Below are positions 28,454 to 35,738 of a stretch of DNA of 64,000 nucleotides, piece after piece. The notes under the pieces are model-generated. The model was not told the DNA's origin, ran no database searches, and worked only from the letters and a program-made list of their open reading frames with translations. This stretch comes from Polaromonas sp. JS666. Lineage in GTDB: Bacteria; Pseudomonadota; Gammaproteobacteria; Burkholderiales; Burkholderiaceae_C. Position 1 is the stretch's first letter, and each line of letters begins with the position of its first letter. A program made the translations under genes and the position numbers. Location of the stretch: positions 310,001-374,000 of the forward strand of contig NZ_FNHX01000003.1 in NCBI RefSeq assembly GCF_900103405.1, written 5' to 3'.

Positions 28454-29416
28454 GTGCTGTACCGACGAAACCCGCAACTCAATAAAAACGGCGAGCTGAT
28501 ACACCTGCTGTCCATCGAAGGCCTGCCCAAGGCCACGCTGACGCAAATCCTCGACACCGCCGCCAACTTCGTCAGCGTCAACAACCGCGAGGTCAAAAAG
28601 GTTCCGCTGCTGCGCGGCAAGAGCGTCTTCAACCTGTTCTTTGAAAACTCCACGCGTACCCGCACCACCTTCGAAATCGCTGCCACGCGGCTGTCGGCCG
28701 ACGTCATCAACCTGGACATCGCGCGCTCCTCGGCCTCCAAGGGCGAGTCGCTGCTGGACACCATCGCCAACCTGAGCGCCATGGCGGCCGACCTCTTCGT
28801 GGTGCGCCACAGCGAATCGGGCGCGCCTTACCTGATCGCCCAGCACGTGGCCCCGCATGTGCACGTGATCAATGCCGGCGACGGCCGCCACGCGCATCCC
28901 ACGCAGGGCCTGCTGGACATGTACACCATTCGTCATTACAAAAAAGACTTCAGCAAGCTCACGGTCGCCATCGTCGGCGACGTGCTGCACTCGCGCGTGG
29001 CGCGCTCCGACATCCACGCGTTGACCACGCTGGGCTGCCCCGAGGTGCGCGTGGTCGGCCCCAAGACCCTGGTGCCGGCCGACATGGCGCAAATGGGTGT
29101 GCGCGTCTGCAACACGCTTGAAGAAGGCATCAAGGGCGCTGACGTGATCATCATGCTGCGCCTGCAGAACGAACGCATGTCGGGCGCGCTGCTGCCCAGC
29201 AGCCAGGAGTTTTTCAAGAGCTTCGGCCTGACCCCCGAGAAGCTGCAACTGGCCAAGCCCGATGCCATCGTGATGCACCCCGGGCCCATCAACCGCGGCG
29301 TGGAGATCGACTCGGCGGTGGTCGACGGCACGCAGAGCGTGATCCTGCCGCAAGTGACTTTCGGCATCGCGGTCCGCATGGCGGTCATGGGCATAGTCGC
29401 CGGAAACGAAGCCTGA
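28454..29416 (+). CDS. pyrB: Aspartate carbamoyltransferase catalytic subunit PyrB
   Basis: Condenses carbamoyl phosphate with aspartate in de novo pyrimidine synthesis. The carbamoyl-phosphate loop is [19 protein letters not shown], with [16 protein letters not shown] (the mobile 80s loop), [19 protein letters not shown] and the aspartate-binding [13 protein letters not shown]. The length of 320 residues is normal. The start is a GTG with GGAG about nine bases before it. As in pseudomonads it is followed directly by a dihydroorotase-like gene, which supports a class A dodecameric ATCase with inactive DHOase-like subunits and no PyrI. Confidence 0.97.
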   Translation: MLYRRNPQLNKNGELIHLLSIEGLPKATLTQILDTAANFVSVNNREVKKVPLLRGKSVFNLFFENSTRTRTTFEIAATRLSADVINLDIARSSASKGESLLDTIANLSAMAADLFVVRHSESGAPYLIAQHVAPHVHVINAGDGRHAHPTQGLLDMYTIRHYKKDFSKLTVAIVGDVLHSRVARSDIHALTTLGCPEVRVVGPKTLVPADMAQMGVRVCNTLEEGIKGADVIIMLRLQNERMSGALLPSSQEFFKSFGLTPEKLQLAKPDAIVMHPGPINRGVEIDSAVVDGTQSVILPQVTFGIAVRMAVMGIVAGNEA

Positions 29417-29431
29417 GCGGAGAAAAAAAGA

Positions 29432-30730
29432 ATGAAGATACTCATCAAGAACGGCCGCGTCATCGACCCCGGCTCGAATTTCGACGAAACCTGCGACGTG
29501 GCGATTGCCGCGGGCCGCATCGTCTCGCTCAAAAGCACGCCCGCCGATTTCGCGCCCAACAAGACCATAGACGCCACCGGTTGCATCGTGGCGCCCGGCT
29601 TGGTTGATCTTTCGGCCCGGCTGCGCGAGCCCGGCCATGAGCATGAAGGCATGCTTGAAAGCGAACTGGCCGCGGCCGTGGCCGGCGGCGTGACCAGCCT
29701 GGTCTGCCCGCCCGACACCGACCCGGTGCTCGACGAGCCCGGCCTGGTGGAGATGCTCAAGTTCCGCGCCGAAAAGCTGCACCAGTCGCGCGTGTTTCCG
29801 CTGGGTGCGCTGACCCGCGCGCTCAAGGGCGAAACGCTGACCGAGATGGTCGAGCTGACCGAGGCCGGCTGCGTGGGCTTCAGCCAGGCCGAGGTGCCGC
29901 TGGCCAACACCCAGGTCATGATGCGCGCGCTGCAGTACGCCGCCACCTTCGGCTACACCGTGTGGCTGCGGCCGCAGGAACTCTACCTGGGGCAGGGCGT
30001 GGCCGCCAGCGGCGCGCTGGCCACGCGCCTGGGCCTGAGCGGCGTGTCCGTCGCCGCCGAGACGATCGCGCTGCACACGATTTTTGAGCTGATGCGTGCC
30101 ACCGGCGCGCGCGTGCACCTGTGCCGCATCAGCAGCGCCGCGGGCGTGGCGCTGGTCGCCAAGGCCAAGGCCGAAGGCCTGGCCGTGAGCTGCGACGTCA
30201 GCATCAACAGCTTGCACCTGACCGACGTGGACATCGGCTACTTCGACAGCCGCATGCGGCTGGACCCGCCGCTGCGCCAGCAGCGCGACCGCGATGCGAT
30301 ACGCCAGGGCCTGGCCGACGGCACCATAGACGCACTGGTGTCCGACCACACGCCGGTCGACGAAGACGCCAAGACCCTGCCTTTTGCCGAGGCCGAGCCC
30401 GGTGCCACCGGGCTGGAGCTGTTGCTGGGCCTGGCCTGCAAATGGGGCGCCGATAGCCAGGCCGGCCTGGTCCGCGCGCTGGCGGTGCTGACCAGCGAGC
30501 CCGCGCGCGTGCTTGGCGACGCGTTGGGCACGCTGCAGGGCAGCTCGGGCCGTCTCGTCAAGGGCGGCGTGGCCGACATCTGCGTGTTCGACCCGAAGGG
30601 CGAATGGACCGTCGAGCCGGCCGCGCTGCGCAGCCAGGGCAAGCACACGCCCTTCAGTGGCCACAAGATGCCGGTGCGCGTGCGCTGGACGGTGGTGGGC
30701 GGGCAGCTCGCCTATGAAGCCGCGCACTGA
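29432..30730 (+). CDS. pyrX: Dihydroorotase-like PyrX (PyrC'), metal site lost
   Basis: A 432-residue amidohydrolase-fold protein homologous to type I dihydroorotase. The usual PGLIDxHxHLREPG zinc motif reads APGLVDLSARLREPG, so Ser61 and Arg63 replace both metal-binding histidines. Later motifs are also altered: HLCRISSAAG instead of the usual HxSTAxS pattern, and SDHTPVDED for the TDHAPH region. It should be catalytically inactive. In Pseudomonas the equivalent pyrC' product is a structural partner needed for ATCase assembly. The position 15 bases after pyrB supports the same role here. A working dihydroorotase must be encoded elsewhere. Confidence 0.88.
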   Translation: MKILIKNGRVIDPGSNFDETCDVAIAAGRIVSLKSTPADFAPNKTIDATGCIVAPGLVDLSARLREPGHEHEGMLESELAAAVAGGVTSLVCPPDTDPVLDEPGLVEMLKFRAEKLHQSRVFPLGALTRALKGETLTEMVELTEAGCVGFSQAEVPLANTQVMMRALQYAATFGYTVWLRPQELYLGQGVAASGALATRLGLSGVSVAAETIALHTIFELMRATGARVHLCRISSAAGVALVAKAKAEGLAVSCDVSINSLHLTDVDIGYFDSRMRLDPPLRQQRDRDAIRQGLADGTIDALVSDHTPVDEDAKTLPFAEAEPGATGLELLLGLACKWGADSQAGLVRALAVLTSEPARVLGDALGTLQGSSGRLVKGGVADICVFDPKGEWTVEPAALRSQGKHTPFSGHKMPVRVRWTVVGGQLAYEAAH

Positions 30731-30745
30731 AGCACGCGCAAGCCC

Positions 30746-31486
30746 ATGAGATGGCTTCGTTTCTGCTGGACGCTGCTGCGCGCCACTGTGCACGCGGTGC
30801 AAGGCTTCTGGACGATCAAGACCGTGTTCCCCAAGCTGGAGCAGGCCGACCGCGAAGCGCGTGTGCAGGTTTGGGCCGGGGCCATGCTGCGCATCGTCGG
30901 CATCGAACTGGTGGTCAAGGGCAAGCCGCCCGCCGGCGGCCCGGTGCTGCTGGTGGCCAACCATATTTCATGGCTGGACATCCTGGTGATGCATGCCTCG
31001 CGCCACTGCCGGTTTGTCTCCAAGGCGGACGTGCGCGGCTGGCCCTTTGTGCGCACCCTGTCCGACGGCGCCGGTTCCCTGTACATCGAGCGTGAGTCGC
31101 GCCGGGACGCGCACCGGGTGGTCACGCAGATGGCCGAGCGCCTGCAGGCGGGTGACATCCTGGCGGTGTTTCCCGAAGGCACGACGGGTGACGGCATCAC
31201 GCTCAAGCACTTTCATGCCAACCTGATCCAGGCTGCCATTGAAGCCTCGGTGCCGGTGCAGCCGCTCGCGCTGAAATTCATCGACGCGGCCAGTGGCGCC
31301 GTGAGTTTTGCGCCCAGCTATGTGGACGACGAAACCCTGGCCGGCTCGATCTGGCGCACGCTCACGGCGCCGCCGATCAAGGCGGTGGTGGTGTTCGGTG
31401 AACCGCAGCCTCCGCAAGGGCAGACCCGGCGCGCCTGGGCGCAGAGCCTGCGCGAAGATATCGAAAGCCTGCGCCAGCAGGCTTGA
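30746..31486 (+). CDS. 1-acyl-sn-glycerol-3-phosphate acyltransferase (PlsC family)
   Basis: A 246-residue membrane-associated acyltransferase. The catalytic HxxxxD motif is ANHISWLDILVMHA, the substrate-binding glycine motif is VFPEGTTGDG, and a further block is SLYIERESRRDAHRV. A short hydrophobic N-terminal helix precedes the domain. PlsC converts lysophosphatidate to phosphatidate; homologues can instead acylate lyso-ornithine lipids, so the exact substrate is open. It starts 16 bases after pyrX and is probably the last gene of that transcript. It is convergent with the ABC ATPase gene that follows. Confidence 0.87.
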   Translation: MRWLRFCWTLLRATVHAVQGFWTIKTVFPKLEQADREARVQVWAGAMLRIVGIELVVKGKPPAGGPVLLVANHISWLDILVMHASRHCRFVSKADVRGWPFVRTLSDGAGSLYIERESRRDAHRVVTQMAERLQAGDILAVFPEGTTGDGITLKHFHANLIQAAIEASVPVQPLALKFIDAASGAVSFAPSYVDDETLAGSIWRTLTAPPIKAVVVFGEPQPPQGQTRRAWAQSLREDIESLRQQA

Positions 31487-31500
31487 GGCACAGGTGTGGC

Positions 31501-32574
31501 CTAGGAGCCGTTTTCGCGCGGGAAAGTCACCACGTGGTCGACCTCGGCGCGTATGCCTATCCATTCACCGATCGCGTGGTTGTGGTGCGACGGCACGTGC
31601 GCCATCACCGTCTCGCCCGTCTGCAGCTGGAGGGTGTACAAAAACTCCGAGCCGCGAAAGGCCTTGCGCAGGATCTGCGCTTTGACCGGCGCATTGTCGT
31701 CATGCACGATGTCGTCGGCCCGTAGCAGCACGTCGCACAGGCCGTCGGCATAGGCGCCCGGCAAGGGACATTCCAGCATGTCGGTCAGGTCACCGAGCGC
31801 GGTATGCACCACCACGTCCTCGCCGCGCTGCTCGATATGGGCTTGCGCGAACACCCCGTGGCCTATGAAATCGGCCACAAAGCGGGTGGCGGGGCGATGG
31901 TACAGCGCATAAGCGTCATCCCACTGGTGCAGGCTGCCCTGGTGCATCACGCCGATGCGGTCGCCGATGGCGAAGGCCTCCAGCTGGTCGTGCGTGACAA
32001 ACAGCGCCGTCGCCCCGGCGGCCTTGAGGATGCCGCGCACCTCGTGCGCCAGGCGCTCGCGCAGGTCCACGTCCAGGTTGGAAAAAGGTTCGTCCAGCAG
32101 CAGCAAACGCGGCTGCGGCGCCAGGGCCCGCGCCAGCGCCACACGCTGCTGCTGGCCGCCCGAGAGTTCATGCGGGTATCGCTTGTGCACATTACCCAGG
32201 CCCACAAGCTCCAGCACCTCACCGGCGCGCTGCTGCCGTTGGGTGGCGGGCAGGTGGGTGAGGCCGAAAGCCACGTTGTGGGCCGCGTCGAGGTGCGGAA
32301 ACAGGGCGTAATCCTGGAACACCATGCCGATGCGGCGCGATTCGGCCGGCACATGGACGCCGGCGCTGCTGACGAGCTGCCGGGCCAGCGTGATGCTGCC
32401 GGCATTGGCGCGCTCCAGGCCCGCGACGGCGCGCAGCAGGGTGGTTTTGCCGCAGCCCGAGGGGCCGATCAGCACGCCGATCTCCCCCGCCTGGAGGCTG
32501 AAGGACACGCCGTCGACCGCGGGTTTTGAACGGCCGGCATAGTGCACGCCCAGCTGGGAGATATCCAGAAACAT
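31501..32574 (-). CDS. ABC transporter ATPase, Fe(III)/thiamin type (FbpC-like)
   Basis: A 357-residue ABC ATPase. Walker A is IGPSGCGKTTLLRAVAG, the Q-loop MVFQDYALFPHLDA, the signature LSGGQQQRVALARALAP, Walker B RLLLLDEPFSNLD and the switch His in LFVTHDQLEAFAI. A C-terminal TOBE-like region of about 110 residues is typical of FbpC/PotA-type importers. It is divergent from the permease gene at 32686, with which it surely works. No binding protein gene is adjacent. A -10-like TACAAT on this strand (complement of 32582-32587) lies only seven bases before the ATG and no Shine-Dalgarno is seen, so the mRNA may be leaderless. Confidence 0.9.
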   Translation of the reverse strand: MFLDISQLGVHYAGRSKPAVDGVSFSLQAGEIGVLIGPSGCGKTTLLRAVAGLERANAGSITLARQLVSSAGVHVPAESRRIGMVFQDYALFPHLDAAHNVAFGLTHLPATQRQQRAGEVLELVGLGNVHKRYPHELSGGQQQRVALARALAPQPRLLLLDEPFSNLDVDLRERLAHEVRGILKAAGATALFVTHDQLEAFAIGDRIGVMHQGSLHQWDDAYALYHRPATRFVADFIGHGVFAQAHIEQRGEDVVVHTALGDLTDMLECPLPGAYADGLCDVLLRADDIVHDDNAPVKAQILRKAFRGSEFLYTLQLQTGETVMAHVPSHHNHAIGEWIGIRAEVDHVVTFPRENGS

Positions 32575-32580
32575 GCTGGC

Positions 32581-32604
32581 AATTGTAGATGCTTACAATT
32601 CTCA
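32581..32604. promoter_or_regulatory. Dyad and Fur-box-like site between divergent fbp-type genes
   Basis: AATTGTA (32581-32587) and TACAATT (32594-32600) form a perfect seven-base inverted repeat with a six-base spacer; the two arms also supply a TACAAT -10-like hexamer on each strand. Overlapping it, the complement of 32590-32604 reads TGAGAATTGTAAGCA, which matches 10 of 14 defined positions of the Fur 7-1-7 consensus (TGATAATnATTATCA). This fits iron control of both genes, but it is a by-eye match. Confidence 0.5.
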
Positions 32605-32650
32605 TTTGCAGTGACCGCTGCAACACCATGGCGCGCGCAGCGAGGGGGAG

Positions 32651-32675
32651 GGCCTCTTGCTGCAGAGGCCTTTTT
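32651..32675 (+). terminator. Terminator-like hairpin in the leader of the iron-type permease
   Basis: GGCCTCT (32651-32657) pairs with AGAGGCC (32664-32670) over a six-base loop and is followed directly by TTTTT (32671-32675), the form of an intrinsic terminator. It lies 11 bases before the permease ATG, not after a gene, so it may act as an attenuator. An upstream hairpin TTGCAG/CTGCAA (32606-32623) is also present. Confidence 0.5.
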
Positions 32676-32685
32676 CCGGGTCCCC

Positions 32686-34320
32686 ATGCTGCGCCGCTTT
32701 TTTTCCGCCATTCCTTCCGTCGTGCCTTCCGCCGTGCTTTTCCTGCTGGTGGCCCTGCTCACGCTGCCGGTCGTGGCCGTGGGGCTGTCCTGGCTGCAGT
32801 TCGATGCCCAGGCGCAATCCATCCTGGTCCAGATGCTGCAGACGGTGCTGCCCGACTACACCGCCACCTCCCTGCTGCTGTGCCTCAGCGTGGCTTTCGG
32901 CGTGGCACTGGTGGGCATGGCGACGGCCAGCGCTGTGACGCTGTTCGAGTTTCCGGGGCGCCGGGTGTTTGAATGGGCGCTGCTGCTGCCGCTGGCCATG
33001 CCGGCCTATGTGCTGGCCTATGCGTACACCGACTTCCTGCAGTACGCCGGCCCGCTGCAATCCTGGCTGCGCGCGTCCTTCGGCCTGCAGGGCCGGCTGC
33101 TGCCCGAAGTCCGCAGCCTGGGCGGCGCGGTGCTGGTGTTCACCGTGGCGCTTTACCCCTACGTTTATTTGCTGGCGCGCACCGCCTTGTCGGAGCGCGC
33201 CGTGCACCTGATGGAAGCGGCCCGGCTGCTGGGCGCGCCGCTCTCGCGCCGTATTCGTGGTGTGGCCTTGCCGCTGGCACGCCCGGCCGTGGCCGCCGGC
33301 GTGGCACTGGCGCTGATGGAAACCCTGGCCGACTTCGGTGTCTCCAGCTATTTCGGCATCCAGACCTTTACCGCCGGCATCTACAAAGCCTGGCTGTCCA
33401 TGGACAACCGCATTGCCGCCGCCCAGCTGGCCACGGTGCTGCTGTTTTTTGTCGCGCTGCTGCTGTGGGTGGAGCACGGCGCGCAAAAACGCATGCGCTT
33501 TGCCACCGGCCGCGGCGCGCGTGCCGGCGCGCAGGACGCGGCGCCGGTACAGCTGCAGGGGGCTCGCGCCTTGTCGGCCTGGCTGGTGTGCGCCGTGCCC
33601 ATCGCGCTGGGTTTTGTGCTGCCCGTGCTCTTCATGCTGCGCCCGCTCATCCTGGGTTGGGACAATCTCCTGTGGGACAAATTCTTCGGCTGGGCCTTGA
33701 ACAGCGTCTGGCTCGCGGGCCTGAGCGCGCTGCTGGCCACGGGCCTGGCCTTCGGCCTGGCCTTTGCGGTGCGCCGCAAGCCGCACGCGCTGGCGCGCGC
33801 GGCGCTGCAGCTGGCTAGCCTCGGTTATGCGGTGCCCGGCGCGGTCATCGTGGTCGGCCTGCTGCTGCCCGTGGGCTGGCTGCAGGCGGCCGCGCCGCAA
33901 ACCGGCGTAGGCTACTGGGTCACGGCCACCGTGCTGGGCATTGTCTGGGCCTACCTGGTGCGCTTTAGCGCCGTGGCCCTGCAAAGCCTGCAAAGCGGCT
34001 ATTCGCGCATTCCCGTGAGCTTTGACGACAGCGCGCGCATGCTGGGCACGCCCGGTCTGGGCATACTCGCGCGCGTGCACTGGCCGCTGCTCAAGCGCTC
34101 GGTCGCCGCGGCCGGCCTGCTGGTGTTTGTCGATGTCATGAAGGAGCTGCCCGCCACGCTGGTGCTGCGGCCCTTCAACAGCGATACCTTGGCGGTGGTC
34201 ACCTACCAGCTCGCGCGCGACGAGCGCCTGGGCGAGGCCGCCTTGCCCGCGCTGGCCCTGGTGCTGGTGGGCCTGCTGCCCGTCGCGCTGCTGAGCCGCA
34301 CCTTGCGCTCCAAACAGTGA
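32686..34320 (+). CDS. ABC transporter permease, Fe(III) type (FbpB-like)
   Basis: A 544-residue fused permease with two BPD_transp_1 domains and about 12 membrane helices. The first EAA-type loop is RAVHLMEAARLLGAPLSRRI, around residue 180, and the second is DDSARMLGTPGLGILARVHW near residue 450. These double-domain permeases belong to FbpB/SfuB-type iron importers. The start is the ATG at 32686 (MLRRFFSAIPSVVPSAV); an open frame extends 48 codons upstream through the leader hairpins and is unlikely to be translated. It pairs with the divergent ATPase. No FbpA-like binding protein is in the window. Confidence 0.9.
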   Translation: MLRRFFSAIPSVVPSAVLFLLVALLTLPVVAVGLSWLQFDAQAQSILVQMLQTVLPDYTATSLLLCLSVAFGVALVGMATASAVTLFEFPGRRVFEWALLLPLAMPAYVLAYAYTDFLQYAGPLQSWLRASFGLQGRLLPEVRSLGGAVLVFTVALYPYVYLLARTALSERAVHLMEAARLLGAPLSRRIRGVALPLARPAVAAGVALALMETLADFGVSSYFGIQTFTAGIYKAWLSMDNRIAAAQLATVLLFFVALLLWVEHGAQKRMRFATGRGARAGAQDAAPVQLQGARALSAWLVCAVPIALGFVLPVLFMLRPLILGWDNLLWDKFFGWALNSVWLAGLSALLATGLAFGLAFAVRRKPHALARAALQLASLGYAVPGAVIVVGLLLPVGWLQAAAPQTGVGYWVTATVLGIVWAYLVRFSAVALQSLQSGYSRIPVSFDDSARMLGTPGLGILARVHWPLLKRSVAAAGLLVFVDVMKELPATLVLRPFNSDTLAVVTYQLARDERLGEAALPALALVLVGLLPVALLSRTLRSKQ

Positions 34321-34326
34321 GCAGAT

Positions 34327-34725
34327 TCAGGCCTTGGCCTTGATGTAGCGGTATTCCTGCGTGAGGCCGCCAAAGCCGTAGGCCTCCGCGCGCACGTCGT
34401 GCACATAGATGTAGCTTTCCTCGTGCACATTGCCCAGCAGCTTGCTGAAGGCGGCAAAGGCCTCGGCCACGTACTGCGCCTTCTCGTCCTTGGTGTTGGT
34501 GCCGTCCACCACCTTGATGTCGAAATAAAAGCTGTTCTTGCCCTGGCTGGCCAGCGTGCTGCCGCCCACGATCCAGTGCTCGGGCGGCACGAAGTCGATC
34601 GCGATGGCGGTGAGTTCGCGTTTCTTGCGCAGGATGCGCGTGGTCAGCTCCAGCAGGGTTTCGGCGATGGCGTTCGTCAGTTGGGGGCTGGCGGACTGGC
34701 TGACTTTGACGTTGAGGATGGGCAT
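34327..34725 (-). CDS. Tautomerase family protein (4-oxalocrotonate tautomerase-like)
   Basis: A 132-residue protein with the catalytic N-terminal proline exposed after Met removal (MPILNVKVSQ). Its length suggests a fused two-module subunit of the tautomerase superfamily rather than a 60-residue 4-OT. Other recognisable parts are ELTAIAIDFVPPEHWIVGG and KAQYVAEAFAAFSKLLG. The substrate is unknown. GGAG lies seven to ten bases before the ATG. Its upstream region carries the same 15-base sequence as the promoter of the marR gene that lies upstream on the same strand, implying control by that regulator. Confidence 0.85.
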   Translation of the reverse strand: MPILNVKVSQSASPQLTNAIAETLLELTTRILRKKRELTAIAIDFVPPEHWIVGGSTLASQGKNSFYFDIKVVDGTNTKDEKAQYVAEAFAAFSKLLGNVHEESYIYVHDVRAEAYGFGGLTQEYRYIKAKA

Positions 34726-34756
34726 GTGATTTCTCCGGTGGGTTAAAAATAATTAG

Positions 34757-34771
34757 TTAGCTATGCAACTA
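34757..34771. promoter_or_regulatory. Putative MarR operator at the tautomerase promoter
   Basis: TTAGCTATGCAACTA, an imperfect palindrome, lies 32-46 bases before the tautomerase ATG. On the minus strand it contains TTGCAT (complement of 34763-34768), usable as a -35 with a weak -10 (TAACCC) 17 bases on. The identical 15-mer occurs at 35247-35261 before the marR gene. Confidence 0.65.
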
Positions 34772-34805
34772 TTAGGGCAAAAAAAAGGAAACAGGAGGGG
34801 ACGGT

Positions 34806-35222
34806 TTATTTGAGCGCGGAAGACACGCTCCTCACGCGGGCTACGGTTTCATCGAAGTTCTCCTTTCCGATCTGTTGCTGGATGCGGCGTGTCACCTCGC
34901 CGCTGGCCTTGTTGATGCCGGCATGCATGGCCTCGGCCTGCGCCGTGGGAAACACCGCCCAGTGCCGGCCGTCGGACTCCAGGCTCCTGCGCTCTACCAA
35001 CCCCAGCGCCTGCAGGCCGTCGAGCAGGCGCGTGGCCGTGGGGCGCGAGATCGTCAGCTCGTCGGCGATCTCGTGCTGCGGCATGCCCGGTTGCTTGAGC
35101 ACCAGGCGCAGCATGAAGCCCTGCGAGGGCGTGACGCCGAAAGGCTTGAAGGCCAGCGTCCACTCCTTGTCGACCAGGCGGGCCAGCGCGGTGGTATTGA
35201 AATAAAGGCAGTGGTCAAACAT
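34806..35222 (-). CDS. MarR family transcriptional regulator
   Basis: About 138 residues from MFDHCLYFN (ATG at 35222; the frame also has an ATG at 35231). The winged helix-turn-helix is MPQHEIADELTISRPTATRL, followed by the wing LVERRSLESDGRHWAVF. MarR proteins repress nearby genes and release DNA on binding small phenolic or metabolic ligands. A good promoter, TTGCAT (complement of 35253-35258), 17 bases and TACGAT (complement of 35230-35235), ends so close to the ATG that transcription should start at or next to the codon at 35222. Neither ATG has a Shine-Dalgarno, so a leaderless mRNA is plausible. Confidence 0.88.
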   Translation of the reverse strand: MFDHCLYFNTTALARLVDKEWTLAFKPFGVTPSQGFMLRLVLKQPGMPQHEIADELTISRPTATRLLDGLQALGLVERRSLESDGRHWAVFPTAQAEAMHAGINKASGEVTRRIQQQIGKENFDETVARVRSVSSALK

Positions 35223-35229
35223 GGAAGGC

Positions 35230-35261
35230 ATCGTAGCAGAAATTAATTAGCTATGCAACTA
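35230..35261 (-). promoter_or_regulatory. marR promoter with overlapping operator
   Basis: On the minus strand, TTGCAT at 35258-35253 and TACGAT at 35235-35230 are separated by exactly 17 bases. The -35 is embedded in the 15-mer TTAGCTATGCAACTA (35247-35261), identical to the one before the tautomerase gene. Bound repressor would block RNA polymerase directly, giving autoregulation. Confidence 0.65.
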
Positions 35262-35400
35262 CATGCGAAACTCATGGTCGCAAAGAATGCGCAAAGCCTT
35301 CATGCGGGTGCCGCAGCAGGGCTGTAAGCATGAACCTACGCCCATCGAATACGCGGGCCTACGGCGGCCGCAAGGGATAGCTCCTAAGGTGAATCCATGC

Positions 35401-35438
35401 CGCCCGTTGCCTGCAAGCGTGCTTGCGGTCTACGGGCG
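35401..35438 (+). other. Long stem-loop in the csbD leader
   Basis: Outer arms CGCCCGT (35401-35407) and ACGGGCG (35432-35438) and inner arms GCAAGC (35413-35418) and GCTTGC (35421-35426) make a two-part hairpin with a symmetric five-by-five internal loop. It ends about 18 bases before the ribosome site of csbD. No T-tract follows. The remaining gap between the marR promoter and this point shows nothing I can support. Confidence 0.45.
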
Positions 35439-35467
35439 AATTCGTCAACCCTTTCGAGGAGAAAGCC

Positions 35468-35689
35468 ATGAACCAGGAACGCATGCAAGGCAATTGGCGC
35501 CAGTTCAAGGGCAAGGTCAAGGAACAGTGGGGCAAGCTCACCGATGACGACCTTGAGGTGATCGCCGGGAAGCGCGAACAGCTGCTCGGCAAGATCCAGG
35601 AGCGCCACGGCATCAGCAAGGAAGAGGCCGAAAAACAGGTTGCCGTCTGGAAAGACCGCAACCCGACGGACTTCTTCGAGCGCTACTGA
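35468..35689 (+). CDS. CsbD family stress-response protein
   Basis: A 73-residue, very hydrophilic protein of the CsbD/YjbJ family. It begins MNQERMQGNWRQFKGKVKEQ and continues WGKLTDDDLEVIAGKREQL and LLGKIQERHGISKEEAEKQV, matching the family along its length. Family members are strongly induced in general stress and osmotic stress; the molecular function is unknown. AGGAG lies ten bases before the ATG. A stem-loop occupies the leader. It lies 49 bases before a Lys-rich exported protein on the same strand, which may share the transcript. Confidence 0.93.
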   Translation: MNQERMQGNWRQFKGKVKEQWGKLTDDDLEVIAGKREQLLGKIQERHGISKEEAEKQVAVWKDRNPTDFFERY

Positions 35690-35738
35690 GCCGCCTCCCT
35701 TCATCCATAACGATCCACACCATCCCAAGGAGCTACCC

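Noticed and set aside
27788..30964. A 1058-codon open frame on the minus strand across pyrR, pyrB and pyrX
   Set aside because: It runs antisense through three well-identified genes and shows no family motifs; its His/Gln/Ala-rich composition is the typical shadow pattern.
32542..32685. The 48-codon upstream extension of the FbpB-like permease
   Set aside because: It overlaps the divergent ATPase start, both hairpins and the Fur-like site; the family N terminus begins at 32686.
32602..34080. A 492-codon minus-strand frame opposite the FbpB-like permease
   Set aside because: Very Gln/His/Arg-rich with no signal peptide or domain; the opposite strand encodes a clear 12-helix permease.
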